Counted from the stretch's first letter, positions 10,771 through 24,700 are shown. The stretch: DNA of 64,000 nucleotides from Dioscorea cayenensis subsp. rotundata (GCF_009730915.1 NC_052489.1:31489916-31553915), one strand, 5' to 3'. Numbers and translations are program-made. Notes: generated from the sequence alone by a model not told the origin.

Positions 10771-13005
10771 TCAGAACTGAAGACCATTCTCTCGTGCAGA
10801 GTTAGCCAGGGCTTCTATACGGCCATGATAAGGGTAACCACCTCTGTCAAAGGCAACCTTTGAGATTCCTTTCTCCAAGCAAGACTTTGCAATGGCTTCA
10901 CCCACCTTCTTTGCCACTTCCTAGTAACCAAAATTGTTAAATTGACAGCATGTCAAAAACTGGATTGCAGAATATAACTCAAAGGATCAAGATACACTTT
11001 CCGTAGAAACATCTAACTCAAAAGATCAAGCTACACTTTCGCCGAGCAAAATATTAATTTATGCATAAAAAACAAAGACAAACTTACACAAAAGTTTGCA
11101 AATAATATTATGATAGAGGTTAATATAATCCAAAAATTCTCCCATTTGAACAAAGGGGATTTTCTTATTTTTATTTGAGCTAAAGAAAAGTTGATCAACC
11201 AAATGATGATTTTTGGAAGATATAGAAGTTTTTCAAGGTAGAGATGTTTCAAATCCCAAAGCACTCCAGTTATTGCAAGGGAAGGTGCTTGTAATTTATG
11301 AACAAGGAGCAAATGGAAAGCAACAATTACTTGAGCCTTGCCAATCCATGATGATTTAACTCACAACCTACACATATGACAAAAATCTATATCCTTGAAC
11401 TTGTGAATTCCTAGTATTTTTGTCATAAAAGGAACAAAATTGCCAAATGGCATAACTTTCTATCTTTTATGTAATTGCTCTTTTCATTTTTTTCTCTTTC
11501 ATTATTGTGATTTCATAGATGCCGATCAACAATGTGAACAAATTAACCATTTAGCTTATTTACCAACAAAATCAAAATATTATATTTCACACAAGTTATG
11601 TCAAAAGGATTATGCATCATAGGCGAAAAATTCAGTCAAAGTGAATTTGAGAGATAGGGGAAGGATAAATGGAAGATTATTTGGATTGTTTTTGTTACTG
11701 TTTGGTGAAATATCGAAACAACTTTTTTTGTCAGTCTTTGGTCAAAGATGAGGATAGCTTCATTTGATCCCATAACTTGTTACATGATGACCTAGAAAAT
11801 GAACATCAGAATAGATTATTATGCACTTGGAGCCTGAAGGGTAGCTATCAGAATTTGTGAAAGATATTGTTCCCTAAGGGTAAGGGGCTCAGTGTACAGT
11901 TTAATAGATTAAGTCATAAAGCAACCCTCTACTGGTAGGGAACAATTTTGAAAAAAAGTGGATAAAACCACAATGCATTAAAAAAATGATAGAACAGAGT
12001 ACAACTACCACTAGCTGTGGTACTGAACAAACAACAGATAGGGAAACAACAAACTTTTTGCTTGACATTTTGGAATTTGAAAATTTAATAAACCTGCGAG
12101 AGTAACAGAGCAGCTGAAGGGAAGAACACAAAAATATGCCATGTAGTCCGCATGTGGTCAGCAAGGGAGATGGGTTAGCTAAAGAAATATGCAAATGTCT
12201 ATCATAATCAGTGTGATGCTGTAAGAGGAATTTCCTATGCTCGTCTAAGGAATGTCAACCTTCTAGTATGATTTGAACTAATAAATTAACCTTCTTTACT
12301 AGAAAAGCAAATTCTTGTTAGGTGGTAAGTCTTTTAACATTTAAAAGTTGCAATTTGTTATGGCAAGAGTAGCTAAGAATGCAAAAAGAAACAGCAGATA
12401 GGGAAGAACAGAATGTGTGAATACAACACAATAACATTAAAATGGAAATACTTACAATGGTGGGGGCAGAAGAGTAATCAAATTCTTGAGAGATAGGCTT
12501 CTGCATCGTTGAAGCAGAAGCAAGAGTGTGCATCTTGGTGTCATCAATGACTTGGACATATAGGTGTTTGTTGGAACGGAAAACGGATAGCCTTGGCCTC
12601 TCCGGTGTACCCTCTACCTGAACAGATAGCAACCAATTGATTGGATGTGGTGTTACTACTGGAAAAGTGGAAACATAACAATAGCACAGGTAACAACCAA
12701 AGACCGACAGTGGGGTAGAAGCAAGATGACAAACAATCGACTTCAAACAAAATCGCAGATTGGTAAGAAATTATTAAGATTAGTAGGGAAGGAGAAGGAC
12801 TGACCTTCTTCCGCACGCGCTGATGGCGAGCATCGCGGTTCTGCTTGCGGGTGACGGTCTTGGCAACGATGCAGGGAAAGGTTGCCGCCGACTGAAGAAG
12901 AGGGGTGACATTGGTAATGGGGATGAGACGGGTGCCTCTCAAAGAGACGGAGGAGGAGAAGGGTGCTGTTGATGACCAGAGACAAGCGGCAGCGGCAGGA
13001 CACAT
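10771..13005 (-). CDS. RPL18: Large ribosomal subunit protein uL18c, plastid
   Basis: This is the plastid counterpart of bacterial L18, which binds 5S rRNA in the large subunit. Exons are 13005-12805, 12617-12456 and 10920-10771 (201, 162 and 150 nt), giving 170 residues with no frame break. The first exon from [10 protein letters not shown] encodes a Ser/Thr-rich plastid transit peptide and the basic start of the mature protein ([12 protein letters not shown]). The second holds [20 protein letters not shown], the L18 signature. The third holds [17 protein letters not shown] and ends ENGLQF-stop, the typical L18 C-terminus. Introns have GT-AG ends and the second is about 1.5 kb. I chose the internal ATG at 13005 because upstream residues in that frame are Lys/Asn/Glu-rich and transit-peptide character begins there. 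Confidence 0.93.
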
Positions 13006-13219
13006 TCTCTCTCTCTCGTTTTTGTTTTTTTTGTTTTTTTTTTTCACAGGTATTTCTCTCAGCACTCAGCAGAGCGGAAGAAAGCAAACCCAGTCGACCT
13101 CTCTTGCCTTATCCAATCGTTTATGCAGTTACTATATATATTTATGTATTAATATTTATATATTTTTACAATGTATTATAACAAGTTCTCCAATGCTAGC
13201 TAATTCATGCAGTATCTAG

Positions 13220-13220
<1 letters not shown>

Positions 13221-13252
<32 letters not shown>
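13221..13252. repeat. (AC)n microsatellite
   Basis: About 16 CA units lie between plastid L18 and the RNA helicase gene. It is a simple repeat with no associated gene. Confidence 0.95.
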
Positions 13253-13254
<2 letters not shown>

Positions 13255-13588
13255 GCACACAAGGAGTGTTTAATATTTTATTGGTTGTCCCTAGAAAAAC
13301 ATAATTTCAGTTAAATAAAAAAAACAGCATTTTTTTTTTAATTTTAAAGCAGCGTCTGGTGAAAGACAAATCCAGAACCTGGGCTGAGCAGAATGATTCA
13401 AGTGAACTGCAGACATGGATGAGGAAATTAAGCATTTCAAGCCAAAAGCAGCTCTATTTTGTTTCCTCTCTATCCGCTTCAAGTCATCTAATTACAGTAG
13501 TAATTTTGCAACCAATTCAAATTTACATAACAAACATAACAGGCCTGGCATACAGTGATACAGATACAGCAATCCTAAACTTTTCAGC

Positions 13589-16500
13589 TCAGCTCTCCAA
13601 TTCATAAGCAGAAGGAACATCATGCAGGGGATGCCCTTTTCTGTTTCTTTCCATTATTCTCTTTGCAAGGGATACTTGCTTGCCTACCACGAACACAAAA
13701 GCCTTTCCATTTCCCATAGCACCACGAGCCGTCCTCCCAACACGACGGACATATTCACTAGGATCACGGGGAAAATCGAAAAGCACCACATGATCAACAT
13801 TTGTGAAGTCAATGCCTCGCGATGCCCTGTTGCATGCATGATTATGGAATTTATCAGCTTAACAATAACTAGATATAAACAACAAAAATTTAGCAACATA
13901 GATGGCAATTTAGCAACATAGATGGCTTTGGGTCGGCTGGCTAGTGAATGTATACAAAAGATGTGACAGACATGGGGTATAAAACCAACCACACTCATAA
14001 AACATAACAGAATAATAGAGACATCAACAAAACACATTTACCTGTCAGTGCAAATCAAGAATAAATTGTCTGTTGACTTCAAGTTGAGAAACTCCTTCAT
14101 GTTGAAGAGACGAGTTTCTTGATCTAAAGCAGCATGGAATGGCAAGACTTTAACATGGACTCCTCTCCGATCAAAGCGTTTCAATGCATTCTCCACCTTT
14201 CTGCAAGTTTCAATCTGCCCAAGTAACACAGGAAAAGACATGGGAACCAGACCATAAGTTATTTAAAGGGCTTCGTCATGGCATAATTCGTCCTATAACA
14301 AACTGACTTATCAGATGAGAAGAGAAACAGTCATGCTTGAAATTTAGAACAGTAAAAGTAACCATAAATCATCACAATACTAACCTTATTGCAGAAAACA
14401 ATAGTTCTAGAAACTGGAGATTCTTGAACAAGCTGCAGTAAAGCAGATCTCTTGTTCGTGAAAGCTGTATCAGGACTTTTTTCCCCTTCAACATCGCCAC
14501 TGCAGTCAACAAGAACCTACACATGAATTCACAATGTGAATCACACAAAAGTTCCGAGGCAAGTGAGTAATGCAAGCTTTACTGCCCTTGCAACAGATCT
14601 TGCATTGATGGTGATTGTTACATACAAAGCAAATATGTTAGCAAGCCCAATTCTTTTCAAAAGCTTAAGCTTATAGAATGCGAAACCCCGGACTTTACAT
14701 TCAAGTTTATATTCATCAAATCAACTGATGTATGAATATTAGTTACTCTAATATGCCTCCCAGATATATGTATTAGTCTATTTTAACTATACACATTGCA
14801 AACCAAACAAATCAAAACTTTGATTATATACAAACCGAATATGTCATCCACCTCTGATTTAACACAAAAGCTTAAGCTCATAGGATGATAGACATAAGCT
14901 TCAATATTCAGCCCATATTTATCAAATTGCCTGGTATAGGACAATTAGTTATTCTTATACTGATAGCCTTTCTGAAATCAAAATCCATTACTCATGAGGA
15001 TCGGTACAGCATTGATGAAGTTTGTCCTCAGCATTGCAACTTGGCATGGCTTATATGATACATCATTCAAAACATAGCATAAACATATGCAAGGATGGAT
15101 ATATGAGACTGAATGGATGTCATGTTTCATGTTAAAGTCTTCAAAGGAATAGTGAACTGCTTTCTCATAATATTTTCACATGAAGAAGCCATTACAAGCC
15201 TCCTCTGCTCACACTTCATAGTGAAGAGAAAAAAATAAAAGGATATCTTCATCCCTTGCACCTTCTCAATAAAAACTATAGTATTTGCACTACATAAAAA
15301 TTACCTTTCTGACATCAAAATCATTTTATATTTGAAAATGGCACTGCTTGTGTAAACATTCATTACATCCCTCCATAGGAAATTTTCTGATAAAGTAAAT
15401 AAATATATGTCCAAAATTAACACACCAACCATTTGAAAGAAATTCAAAACAAAAACTATGCTTGCAAACTGCAATCAGGCTTTGCCAGGCCACAATAGAT
15501 AACAGAGATAGCCTTAAGCAATATCTAAAATATCTACCTTTGCAAACATCTCCAGAAGAAAAATTCTTAAATTTGAATTGTACAGAAGAAAATGAGTCAA
15601 TGCAAGGAGCAAAAGGGAAAAAACAAGCGGAGGAATTTACCTCTTCAAGCCTAGAGCTCATCCGGTGAAGGCCTGGTCCCATAATTACTTCACAATCAGG
15701 GAAGGTCTCAACCAATTTATTGTAAATATCAACAGGAAGAGTTGCAGTGACAAAAAGATACTGTGATGTCATGGGTGCAGAGCTAGATAAGGTTTGAAGA
15801 ACTTGTTCGAAACCTTCATCGCCAAACAAGATGTCTACTTCATCTAAAATAACACTGGAAAACAAGGAAATATAAGCATCAAAGGAAAACTGAGAGGTTT
15901 CTGTCAGATTAATGCTTATATAATGATACTAATTGCTAAACGCAAATGAAACAGATAATAAATAGACAAAAAATTTATTGACATTAAAACTCGATAAATT
16001 TAACCTTTTTTTAAAAAAAAATTTTACCTTTGAAGAGATATCCCATTGTTCCAAAAAGAAAGATTAGGTAAAGAAAAGCGAATCAAATAATGTTGACTTG
16101 AGATTCCCATGGCATAGATGATTATATAAATAAAATTCCTTTTCTTTACAAACCTCATTCCCCTCTTGCATCTGGTGTTGATGGCTAAATAAATTATTCA
16201 CATAACCATCTTTAATTTCTGAAGATGGAAAGGATACACAATTTGAGCATGACTGATATCACACACAGACAAAAGAACTCTCGGAAAAATACCAAAAATC
16301 TTCGGTTGGAACACCAGATAAACATTTGAAAAAAAGTTAAACAAGTCTTACCATCTAAGGTTAGTTAAGAGCAGAAAGCCTTCTTGAAGTAAGTAAATTA
16401 ATCGACCAGGTGTAGCTATGAGCACATCCATTTCTTGTTGAAGATTGTCTAACTGAGTTTTCTGCCGAAATCCCCCTGTTGCAACCATAGACCTGAATGG

Positions 16501-17916
16501 GACACCACCTTTTGATATTGATCTGCAGTTATTAAGCACCTGCAGACCAGAAGAACATGAGATGGATTTATCCTGCAGAAACCACACAATTCCCTAATAA
16601 TCCTAGTAATGAGGTCATTTAATCTTATTTGAATTTCCTCGATGAAAAAAAAAAAAATCTTGACAGACAATGCCGACCTGAGAGGCCAATTCAGCAGTGG
16701 GAGCCAATATTATGACACGCGGACTCCTTGCTGAGGATTTGTGAAGCCCGGCTAATTCTTCTTGCCTCAGACGTTGGATGGTAGGGGCAAGATAGGCCAA
16801 TGTCTTACCGGATCCACTTTGATCAGCAATGATGCAGCTTTTACCTTCTAAAACTGGGCCATATGCCATTGCCTGGAAGTTGAGGGGGTTCACAAAAATT
16901 GTGAGTTCAAGGCGCGCAGCTAAATACAGAGAAATAAGGCTCTCATAACCTCTGCAGACTAGCATTAGCATATTAATCCAAAAAAGAGGACCTGGATATG
17001 TGACGGGCGGATAAACTGCAAAATCCTTCAGGGATTGTACCATGTCCGGAGAACAACCCAAGTTTTTCAAAAGGATTTGTTGCTAAAAAAGCCACCATTT
17101 GCCGACTTTCTACTTCGCTGCGGCAGCCGTGCAGCAGCCGTTGTATTGCTCTCGGAGGAAAAAGAGGAGCTGGCACTACCCCATCCCCGTCCTCTCAATG
17201 AAGAAGAAGAAGAAGAAGAAGAAGAAGAAGCATTCCCTGGAGAAGTAGAAGACTCGCCCACGAAATCAGGCCTTACATTGGAAAAGCTTCCGTCTTTAAT
17301 ATCACCATCTCTTCCATTGTCGTGAAGCAGCCCGAATCCGGTTCTAGCTCTGACAAAGTCAGGTTCTTCTTGATAGGTGGCTGGAGCATTTTCTTTACAA
17401 TCGAGAGTACGATTGGCAGAGGATCTCTTAATCATAAGTCCTCTAATCTTCGAGGCTTTCAGTTTGCTGAATCCGGTGCGAGACCTAGCAGCACGGTCAT
17501 CATCAGCAAGTGCTGAAGCAACCAACAACAAAGACGAATGTAAGTAATGAGAAACTTTGAATCCTTTGGGCTCCCATTTGCTTGGGAGCAGCATCAGGCA
17601 CTATGTATGATGACTCACAATCGCTTGACTTGACGGCTTCGGGTTTCCAGGAGAGGACTTGTTCGGAAGGGATGGAGTCATCTCCACCGTCGTCGGATCC
17701 ACCCCAAACGATGAACTTCTCGCCAGTATGCTCGTCAATCAGTTGATAGGCGCCCGGGGTGTCCATGGGAATGCGCTTGTAAGCCACCCGACACACTGGC
17801 AAATTCCTTCCATTACGGCGGTAATTGAGAAGAAATGGAAATGGAAATGGAAATGGAAATGGAAAGGTTTCCAGGTGAGAGGAGGAGCATAGAAAGAAAG
17901 GGGCTCTGGCAAGCAT
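13589..17916 (-). CDS. RH50: DEAD-box ATP-dependent RNA helicase, RH50 type, plastid-targeted
   Basis: ATP-dependent RNA unwinding enzyme, probably plastid. Exons: 17916-17619, 17512-16991, 16872-16678, 16539-16352, 15854-15641, 14516-14385, 14214-14042 and 13826-13589, about 655 residues. The N-terminus from [10 protein letters not shown] is transit-peptide-like, then PGAYQLID and GEKFIVWGG match the RH50 family. Helicase motifs in order: SGSGKT (I), PTAELASQ (Ia), TPGR (Ib), DEVD (II, the variant seen in this subfamily), TAT (III), IVFCNK (IV), CTDRASRGID (V) and RRVGRTARG (VI). A 106-bp intron with donor GTGAGT and a pyrimidine-rich acceptor (17618-17513) joins what otherwise looks like a frame break. 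Three one-base anomalies remain near 17076, 17060 and 17012 (TTTT, GGG and a doubled C), before [13 protein letters not shown], and look like sequencing errors. Odd features are a Phe-Pro hexanucleotide repeat and a Ser run. Confidence 0.88.
17198..17230 (-). repeat. (GAA)n coding for polyserine in RH50
   Basis: About eleven GAA units on the plus strand are read on the minus strand as TTC-type repeats shifted to a serine run ([10 protein letters not shown]) in the linker between the transit peptide and helicase core. It is a length-variable coding microsatellite. Confidence 0.85.
17834..17866 (-). repeat. (GGAAAT)n coding Phe-Pro repeats
   Basis: About five copies of a hexamer within the first exon of RH50 encode [11 protein letters not shown] in the predicted transit peptide. 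Changes in copy number keep the frame. Confidence 0.9.
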
Positions 17917-18019
17917 TGGTGTCCTGGATTGGAATGGCCTCCACAAAATCAACAGAAAGCAACGATGAAGAGGAGGGAACGAGGAGAGAGGCACGCCTGC
18001 CCGGGATAAGATCTATTTA

Positions 18020-18618
18020 AGTTTGGGCCTCACCGATGCATTCCACTATAGCCCATGGAATTTTCGAAATTGTTATTTTTTTATTTATTATTATTATTAT
18101 TTTTGCAGAAATTTTTTATTTTTATAAATATTTGAACTAATTCATTTGTGAAAACTTTTTTGTTTTTAAATTATCATCATTTATGTATATGTGCGCGCGC
18201 AAAGTATATGCCTGTGAATATAATTATTTTGTATTTTTAATATTACCATCATAATCTCATCCAAAGGGACCAAAACCCAAGACACCAGCATTTTTTGGCC
18301 ACAAACTATCTGCATGTCCCTTCATATGCAATACAGGAATAGCAAAAAGGTTCAGAGATCACCACAACATATTCCATTAACAAAGTGAAATATTTAGATT
18401 CTGTTGCCTCTCTCGGTGATTTACATGCAGCAGTAATACAGAATTCATCAACTCATCGGCTAGCAAGGCATAATCATAGTAACTCTTAAATGTTCTGGGC
18501 AACAAGGAAACAAACAATTGCTGAAATCAAAGCCTGACAACACATACTTATAAGCTGAGATAAGAATTGGTCTCGAAAGGAATCAAGTATTTCAGCCGTC
18601 TACAGTTCTGAGCTTGCA
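18020..18618. other. Spacer between RH50 and ferredoxin C2
   Basis: This holds A/T-rich spacer and the 3' untranslated region of ferredoxin C2 (minus strand). A short alternating GCGCGC tract lies near 18192. No gene or transposon ends are seen. Confidence 0.6.
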
Positions 18619-20497
18619 TCACTCATCAGCCAGGGCCAACTCCAGTGCATAGTCATCCCTTTCCTGAAGAACAAGAAGGAAATAATAATAATAAATTCAG
18701 AGACTAATGGCCAGCAGTCACAGGAGCAACTTAAAACTGGTACACAACTGGGAAGAAAAATGGTGATATGATCTATTTTAAAAATATTAGTAGACTATGA
18801 AACAAAATCACCCAGTCCAGATTGTTCAAGGGATCAGTTTTCAAATTTGAGCCGCTAGTTACTTTCAATAATTTTTCAGAACATCTCAGACCTGCAAAGG
18901 ACACAAGAATTATTTTACCGCCCCTAGTCATTTTGGCAAGGCAACATGAAGTCTCATATGATGTTAATCTTTGCACCCTAAGAACAAAAATTCAACAGAC
19001 CAAAACAGGGCAACATCTGAAGCAACTATCATGATGGCTCGCAAAACATTGGACCATTTAATTCCTGGTTATCATCTCCATTTTGACTGCACCACTTTTC
19101 TAGCTAAAAATAAATTAGAAAAGATGAAGCAATTGTAATGCAAGTACTATATAGGAACAGCTTTTGAACATGCACAAGTAAAATTTGGAGCATGCATGCA
19201 TGCCTTCTTTCAATGTAATAATTTTTATGTCTCAAGCACATAGGTTCAACACACTCACAATAGGCCCTCGGGCAAAATATCTCCAAATTGAAGCCAGTAG
19301 ACCTGAAGACAGAAGACAGTCAGGGTTTCATGGATATGTATATATATATATGCATATATTTGCTTTTATCAGAAGAATTTTTAAGGACTTGCAAGGCAGA
19401 AATTAAGGGATGCATTATTTCAATGCAATGTCATTTACCCACTTTTCAAAGTAAAAATAAAAAATAAAACAAATTCATGGATGCATCTTCCATGTGTCAT
19501 GGTACCTCATCCTCGCCTTGTGTTTCCACTTCTAGATCAGAAGATGGGAACCCTACACAGAGTAATGCATAGCCCTGAAAGTAATAAAAACAATAATTTC
19601 GCCTTTGATAAAGAATATTAATTCCACATCATGTTGAACCCATCAAACAAATATGAAGGAAAAAGGAGAGGTCAAAAAGTATATATATATAAAAATCAAG
19701 ATTTAACAAAGGAAACAGAACCAAAAACAAAAACAGTAACAATAGTATAGCAGTAAATAATAACAACAACAGTAATAATAGAAACTGCCTGAAATAGGTC
19801 ATTGTCATTTATCTGCTGATCATTTTTAAGATAATGCTAACATGGAGGGATGAAAGTGATATGTAATTTGTTCTCTTACAATAAAGGTTTTGCATACGAT
19901 CACAGAAAACTCTGCGTCTAAGTGCTCCCCACCACATAGCTAACAAGATACTTCATTAGTGGCTTCCCAAATTCGTCATTCTAGACTCACATGTAAAAGG
20001 GTCCAAACTTTGCAACTAAAAGTTTAAAACCTTAAATTATTATAATGCGTGATTTTAAAATGAATCATGAGTTCAACAACGTTTCATTTAAATAAGTAGG
20101 AATTTGATAAGCCTTGCATCATGAAGAATAACATGAAATTCAACCTGAAAGAAAACATTTGAGATCACAAGGCAAAAAGGTAGAGTGGAGCAAATTTTAC
20201 AAGAAGAGCAAAAACAAATGCCTTGTAAAAGAAATGAATCAAATAAACCTTTAGACTTCAGTTCAGCAGATATTCCGAGAGCCTCAGGTTGCCTTATTTT
20301 GGCCCGGATTTTTACTCTAACAGCACAACTAGTACAACAACCTGTTACATAAAATATATACTCCTTACTCAATGGGCCAAGATAAATGAGATACTAAAGA
20401 AGTGAGATAAAAAATTATGAGAAGTATTAATATTCAGTCTTATGTGCATATGACAGTCTTATTTTCCTAATATATTTTGTGTGATTTATCGCCTTTT

Positions 20498-20534
<37 letters not shown>

Positions 20535-21281
20535 TCATATTCAGAAACAAGGAAGGAAGATAAATTAATGATGATGATCTCAATATTACCGAGGCGAGTA
20601 TAAACTTTTGGCATGATAGAAAAACTTCAACAGAAATACAAACTTGAACAAAGAAGGGTGACTTGATGGCTGATAATTATTGAAAGTGAACAAGAAAGCA
20701 ATACATCCTTAAAAATTCTAGAACACCAATCGTATTCCTCCATTAAATGCTATGAGAGAACATAATAATGTCTGGGATGTCAATTATAGAATGGAAACAG
20801 ACTTGAGAAGTTATGAAAAATTGGGAAAGGCATGGAGAGGCGGAGATAGGGATTACCGTGCCTGCAAGCGAAAGGCAATGAGATGTTCTGTGACTCGGCA
20901 GTGTGTAGTATGTACTGGTCCCTGCAGCAGCGGCAACAAAAAGCACATCACTACAGCCTCATATATCAAACCAAGGTCCAAGACTGAAACATTATGAGAG
21001 TAGCCTCTGAGTTAGTGTTACCTCGGGCACGAGGAATTGGTGAACAACTCCGCGCCGACGATCGTGGACGGTGACCTGGTGGGTAGGGACCGGAGAAGTT
21101 CTAGGCTGCGGAACGGCGTCGGTTGTGATTGCGTTTGTGAAAAATCATGTTTCTGTGAGGAGATGGCATCGTCCTGAGGCCGAGATTGGGGATGCGGAGA
21201 TGACTGATGAGAGTGAAAACGATACAAGGAATGAGAGAATGAGAGGGAGAGGGTGGAGTTGCAGAGGATTTGGAGATCCAT
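18619..21281 (-). CDS. FDC2: Ferredoxin C2, plastid 2Fe-2S protein
   Basis: Plant-type ferredoxin-like protein with a C-terminal extension; in the family it affects photosynthetic electron transfer. Exons: 21281-21022, 20921-20857, 20341-20249, 19574-19506, 19302-19259 and 18663-18619. The start MDLQILCNSTLSLSF is transit-peptide-like. The mature part reads VTVHDRRRGVVHQFLVPE, then DQYILHTAE, LPFACRHGCCTSCAVRV (the CX4CX2C cluster), REP-type IRQPEALGISAELKSKG, YALLCVGFPSSDLEVET (fourth Cys), then VYWLQFG-RYFARGPIE and RDDYALELALADE-stop. These match ferredoxin C2 over its length. One-base anomalies occur in exon 1 (between about 21140 and 21110), as one extra G at the acceptors of exons 2 and 4, and as one missing A in exon 5. 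All are small homopolymer changes, so I read the gene as functional with assembly errors, not as a pseudogene. Confidence 0.88.
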
Positions 21282-21781
21282 TCGTAAAAGAGGGATGATG
21301 GTAGTGCAGCTATTGCTGGTGATATTGACTCTTGGGGGGCTCGGCAATGCTACATGGCCATGGCCCGTGATGTCGGTGGAAGGGAAGAAGAGCGCGCGCG
21401 CCAACAATTTTTCCAGCAGGCAGGGCAGGGCAGGGCAGGGGCAGGGCCGGGCCGCAAGGAGGGAGTCTAGTGGGTGGGAGATATAACAGAACAGAAACGC
21501 TATCTGAAATGATATCTCAATCCCATTGGGATATTATGTGATTAACCTTATTATATGTTTCTTTTCTTCTGAACAGCACAAACCCACTTGCCTCGTGATC
21601 AGCACTTTACAATCACAGATAAAAATTGATTTATAAAATGATTTTTATAAAGTTGACACATTTTCAACAAGCTTGTTTTGTTTGTTGGCTGTGGTTGCCC
21701 AACTTAACTTTCATGGAAGATTGGAAGGGACCTTATCAGGGAGGGACAAACCTCGGAAGTAGCAGGCGCAAAGCAAGATAT

Positions 21782-24700
21782 AATTCTATAAGATGAATAA
21801 ACTACTTGCATTAAGCAAAAACAACAGAGACCTTAAAGAAAAAATAAGTTGAGGAATGGGCGACTCGCTCCACGGCGATCTGCTCGGCGGAGCTCGCGAT
21901 GGAGGAAGGTATGGTAGGAATGGGGGAGGGAGGTGGATGGTCACGTAAAAGCCTTTCCCACAACCGTCAACAGGGTTCTAACCGAGCATCAGGAAGTGGC
22001 CATCCTCTCCCTCGAAGCAGCTTTGTTAGAGAGGGCACCACCTTTGCTGCAGCGGTTAGTCCTTCCGATGGCGAGGGAGGGTGAGCACGGTGGAACCTCA
22101 ACAAACTTTGGCAAGTGCTATGGCGGAACCCCAGGAAGGTTGGGAAACTGTCCAGTCTCGTAAGCATAGACATAGCCCTACCTCCGAGCGGACCCGAAAG
22201 CGTTTTTCATCGGAAGGTCGTCTCCCTGGCGGTGGACCAGCGATCTCGCTCACCGACAGTCGCAATCACTGTCTCCGACACACACAATACATCGTAATGT
22301 CGCCACCGCTCTCTTGTAGCGACTGTGGTGGAGCGAGTCACTGGCTAAGTGAATTGTAGGGTGGAGCTCCCCGCCTCCAGCGTCGTCTGCGGCCCGGCCA
22401 AAGGCTAAAGCGAGCTCCTCTCAGGACAGTGCTAATCTTGATGGAAGTTCATCTGTTAATCCCGGTTGGCAACGCTCACATCTATCCATCTCTCAAAACC
22501 AGGAGGCAGGCTAAACCGCTGCGAAAGAGTGACAAAAATCGTAGTCCTTGGACGTTATCTCGGGCGCACTGTGAAGATATTCTACTTTCGAGTTTCTTCC
22601 CGAGCTTTGAACACACCAGGTCGAGCGCTCACGATTTCAAAGGGAATTCTTACGCAGCACACTTTAGCGGTGAGAATGAAGCCATGAAGGCTAGCAAGAT
22701 TGGGGAATTGAGCTTATCTTCAAAATGGGACCATGTGTTATCTCCATCAAACCTTGGTCTCGCACGAGATCGGGTCGGTGGGATCGGCGACGGAAGGCTC
22801 AAGTTCTTCTCATTTGGAATCTCCCTCTCCATGCTTGGACCTCAGTCTCTGGCCGGTGGATATCCCCTGCTGCCGATTGGAGAATGTGGTGGCTATTCCG
22901 CAACCAAGTAAGCCTCATAAGTCCTTCCTCTCGGTCCTCGTCCGATGCCGCCACCGTGTGGTGATTCCTCATGAGATAATGCTTGAGCTTTGGAATCGCG
23001 CAAATTCATCCAGTGTTTCATCATCGATAACCATCTCCCTTTCCTACTTTCCGACGAGACCTTGACAAGTATGTTCTTCCCCGACATGAGGACCAAGTTT
23101 TTGCGAAGGTGCAAGAACACGAATGCCTTGATGTCCGATCGTGTCTCGTGATAATAAAGGAAAAGAGATGATGATAGATCAAGACCAATGCCGCAGATAA
23201 AGTTGCTAGCAGACCCCATGAGCATGGCCCTCCACCACAAAGAACAGTTAAAACTTGGAAACCTCGTCTGACCCGTTCGGTGAGCGGTGCTCCCGGGGTC
23301 TCTGACGGTTCATCAAACTCAGCCCGACCGGAGAGGCGCTGCTCCGGGAGCTCAAACTTGTATCGAGATCCGCGGTGAGCTCCGCTCCCGGGATCTCCGA
23401 CGCCTTCAGCGGGTGATCCCGGATGGGCTTTACAACCGGATATCGTCGGACCCGATGGTCCATCGGCGGCCCGTGTTTTACCCACTGGAAAACCCGACGT
23501 TGCATAGGCTCAACCCGATCAGCGCACACGTCCCAAAGAGACCCATTACTGTCTGTCCGATCGACCCATTAGACGAGGTTGCCCCTCTCCAGGCCGACAA
23601 AGCAGTTGAGAGTGATGTTGGAGCGAATGTTGTGGCGTACACGTCAGCGGCGCTCCGGAAATACTGATCTCCCCACGTGACAAACGGGGAGACGTGGTTA
23701 ATGTTGTCCTGGGCTCACCGAACAGGCTGGGCTTGGATCACTCTCTTAAGGACCCATTTGCTGTGGTTGGTGGGCCTTGATGTGGAACCAAGCCTAGTTG
23801 TCGGAGAAGATTTCTTGTTACCCATCCGAGGCTCGAATTAGTGGGCCATTCTTCTAAGGCCCGGCAGTTGGGGCCCTACAGCTTGAGACCAAGAATCCAT
23901 CCCGACTAGGAAGTGGGGATACCTCAGGGTGGACCCAGGATAACTCTCATGAACCCGGAACATCCCCCTATAAACTTCACCCTCCCTCCGAATTTTGAGT
24001 GGGTTTATCTCCATGGCTTCTGGACTCTTGTGCCGGGCAAATTTTCTAAAGAAATTTCCTCTAGATCCCTGGTAGATGATGTGTCTATCCAGCAGGAGAA
24101 CATGGAAATATGGGGTGAAGGGAACCCAGTTAAGGATAACATACTTGTGCCCTCTACTCGGATGTCGATGGTTCTCCGTCATGATTGTGAAAGTCTTGGC
24201 GATCGAGAAGGGATGATTCGAATCGACTTTTGAAGAGAAAGTTAAAAGATTGCTTCAATCTGGACAAACCGAAGACCCTTCTCGTGCTACAAGAAGAAGT
24301 GAACGGAGGAAAATCGCTTCTCGAGATGGAACGAGGAGAGGCCGGTTTCATACCACGTACCACCAAGATCCACTAAAAAGAAGGGACGACTAGCTCGACC
24401 CCTGTAAGGTACTACTAGCTACCCTCTTCTTTTTAAAATGAATGGAATGACTTGCAGTTAATTAATTATTGCAAAGCTTGTGGCATTTCTTTTGATTCCT
24501 TGCAACATAGAGATAAATGCTTGTTACATTTACGCATGCTCGAATCAACTAGATTGTCCACCCCGAACCCTATTGCAGGACCCCTCTAGTTTTGGGGGCC
24601 TCCCGCTTCTAATTAGTTTCTTATGAATATTATCAACTGGAATGTTAGAGGTTTAGGAAGTCCCTCCAAGCGCTTCCTAGTTAAAGATTTTCTTAACATT

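Noticed and set aside
17513-17618. Apparent frameshift in the RH50 N-terminal region
   Set aside because: A 106-bp intron with donor GTGAGT, a pyrimidine-rich tract and CAG acceptor joins the two frames in the right phase.
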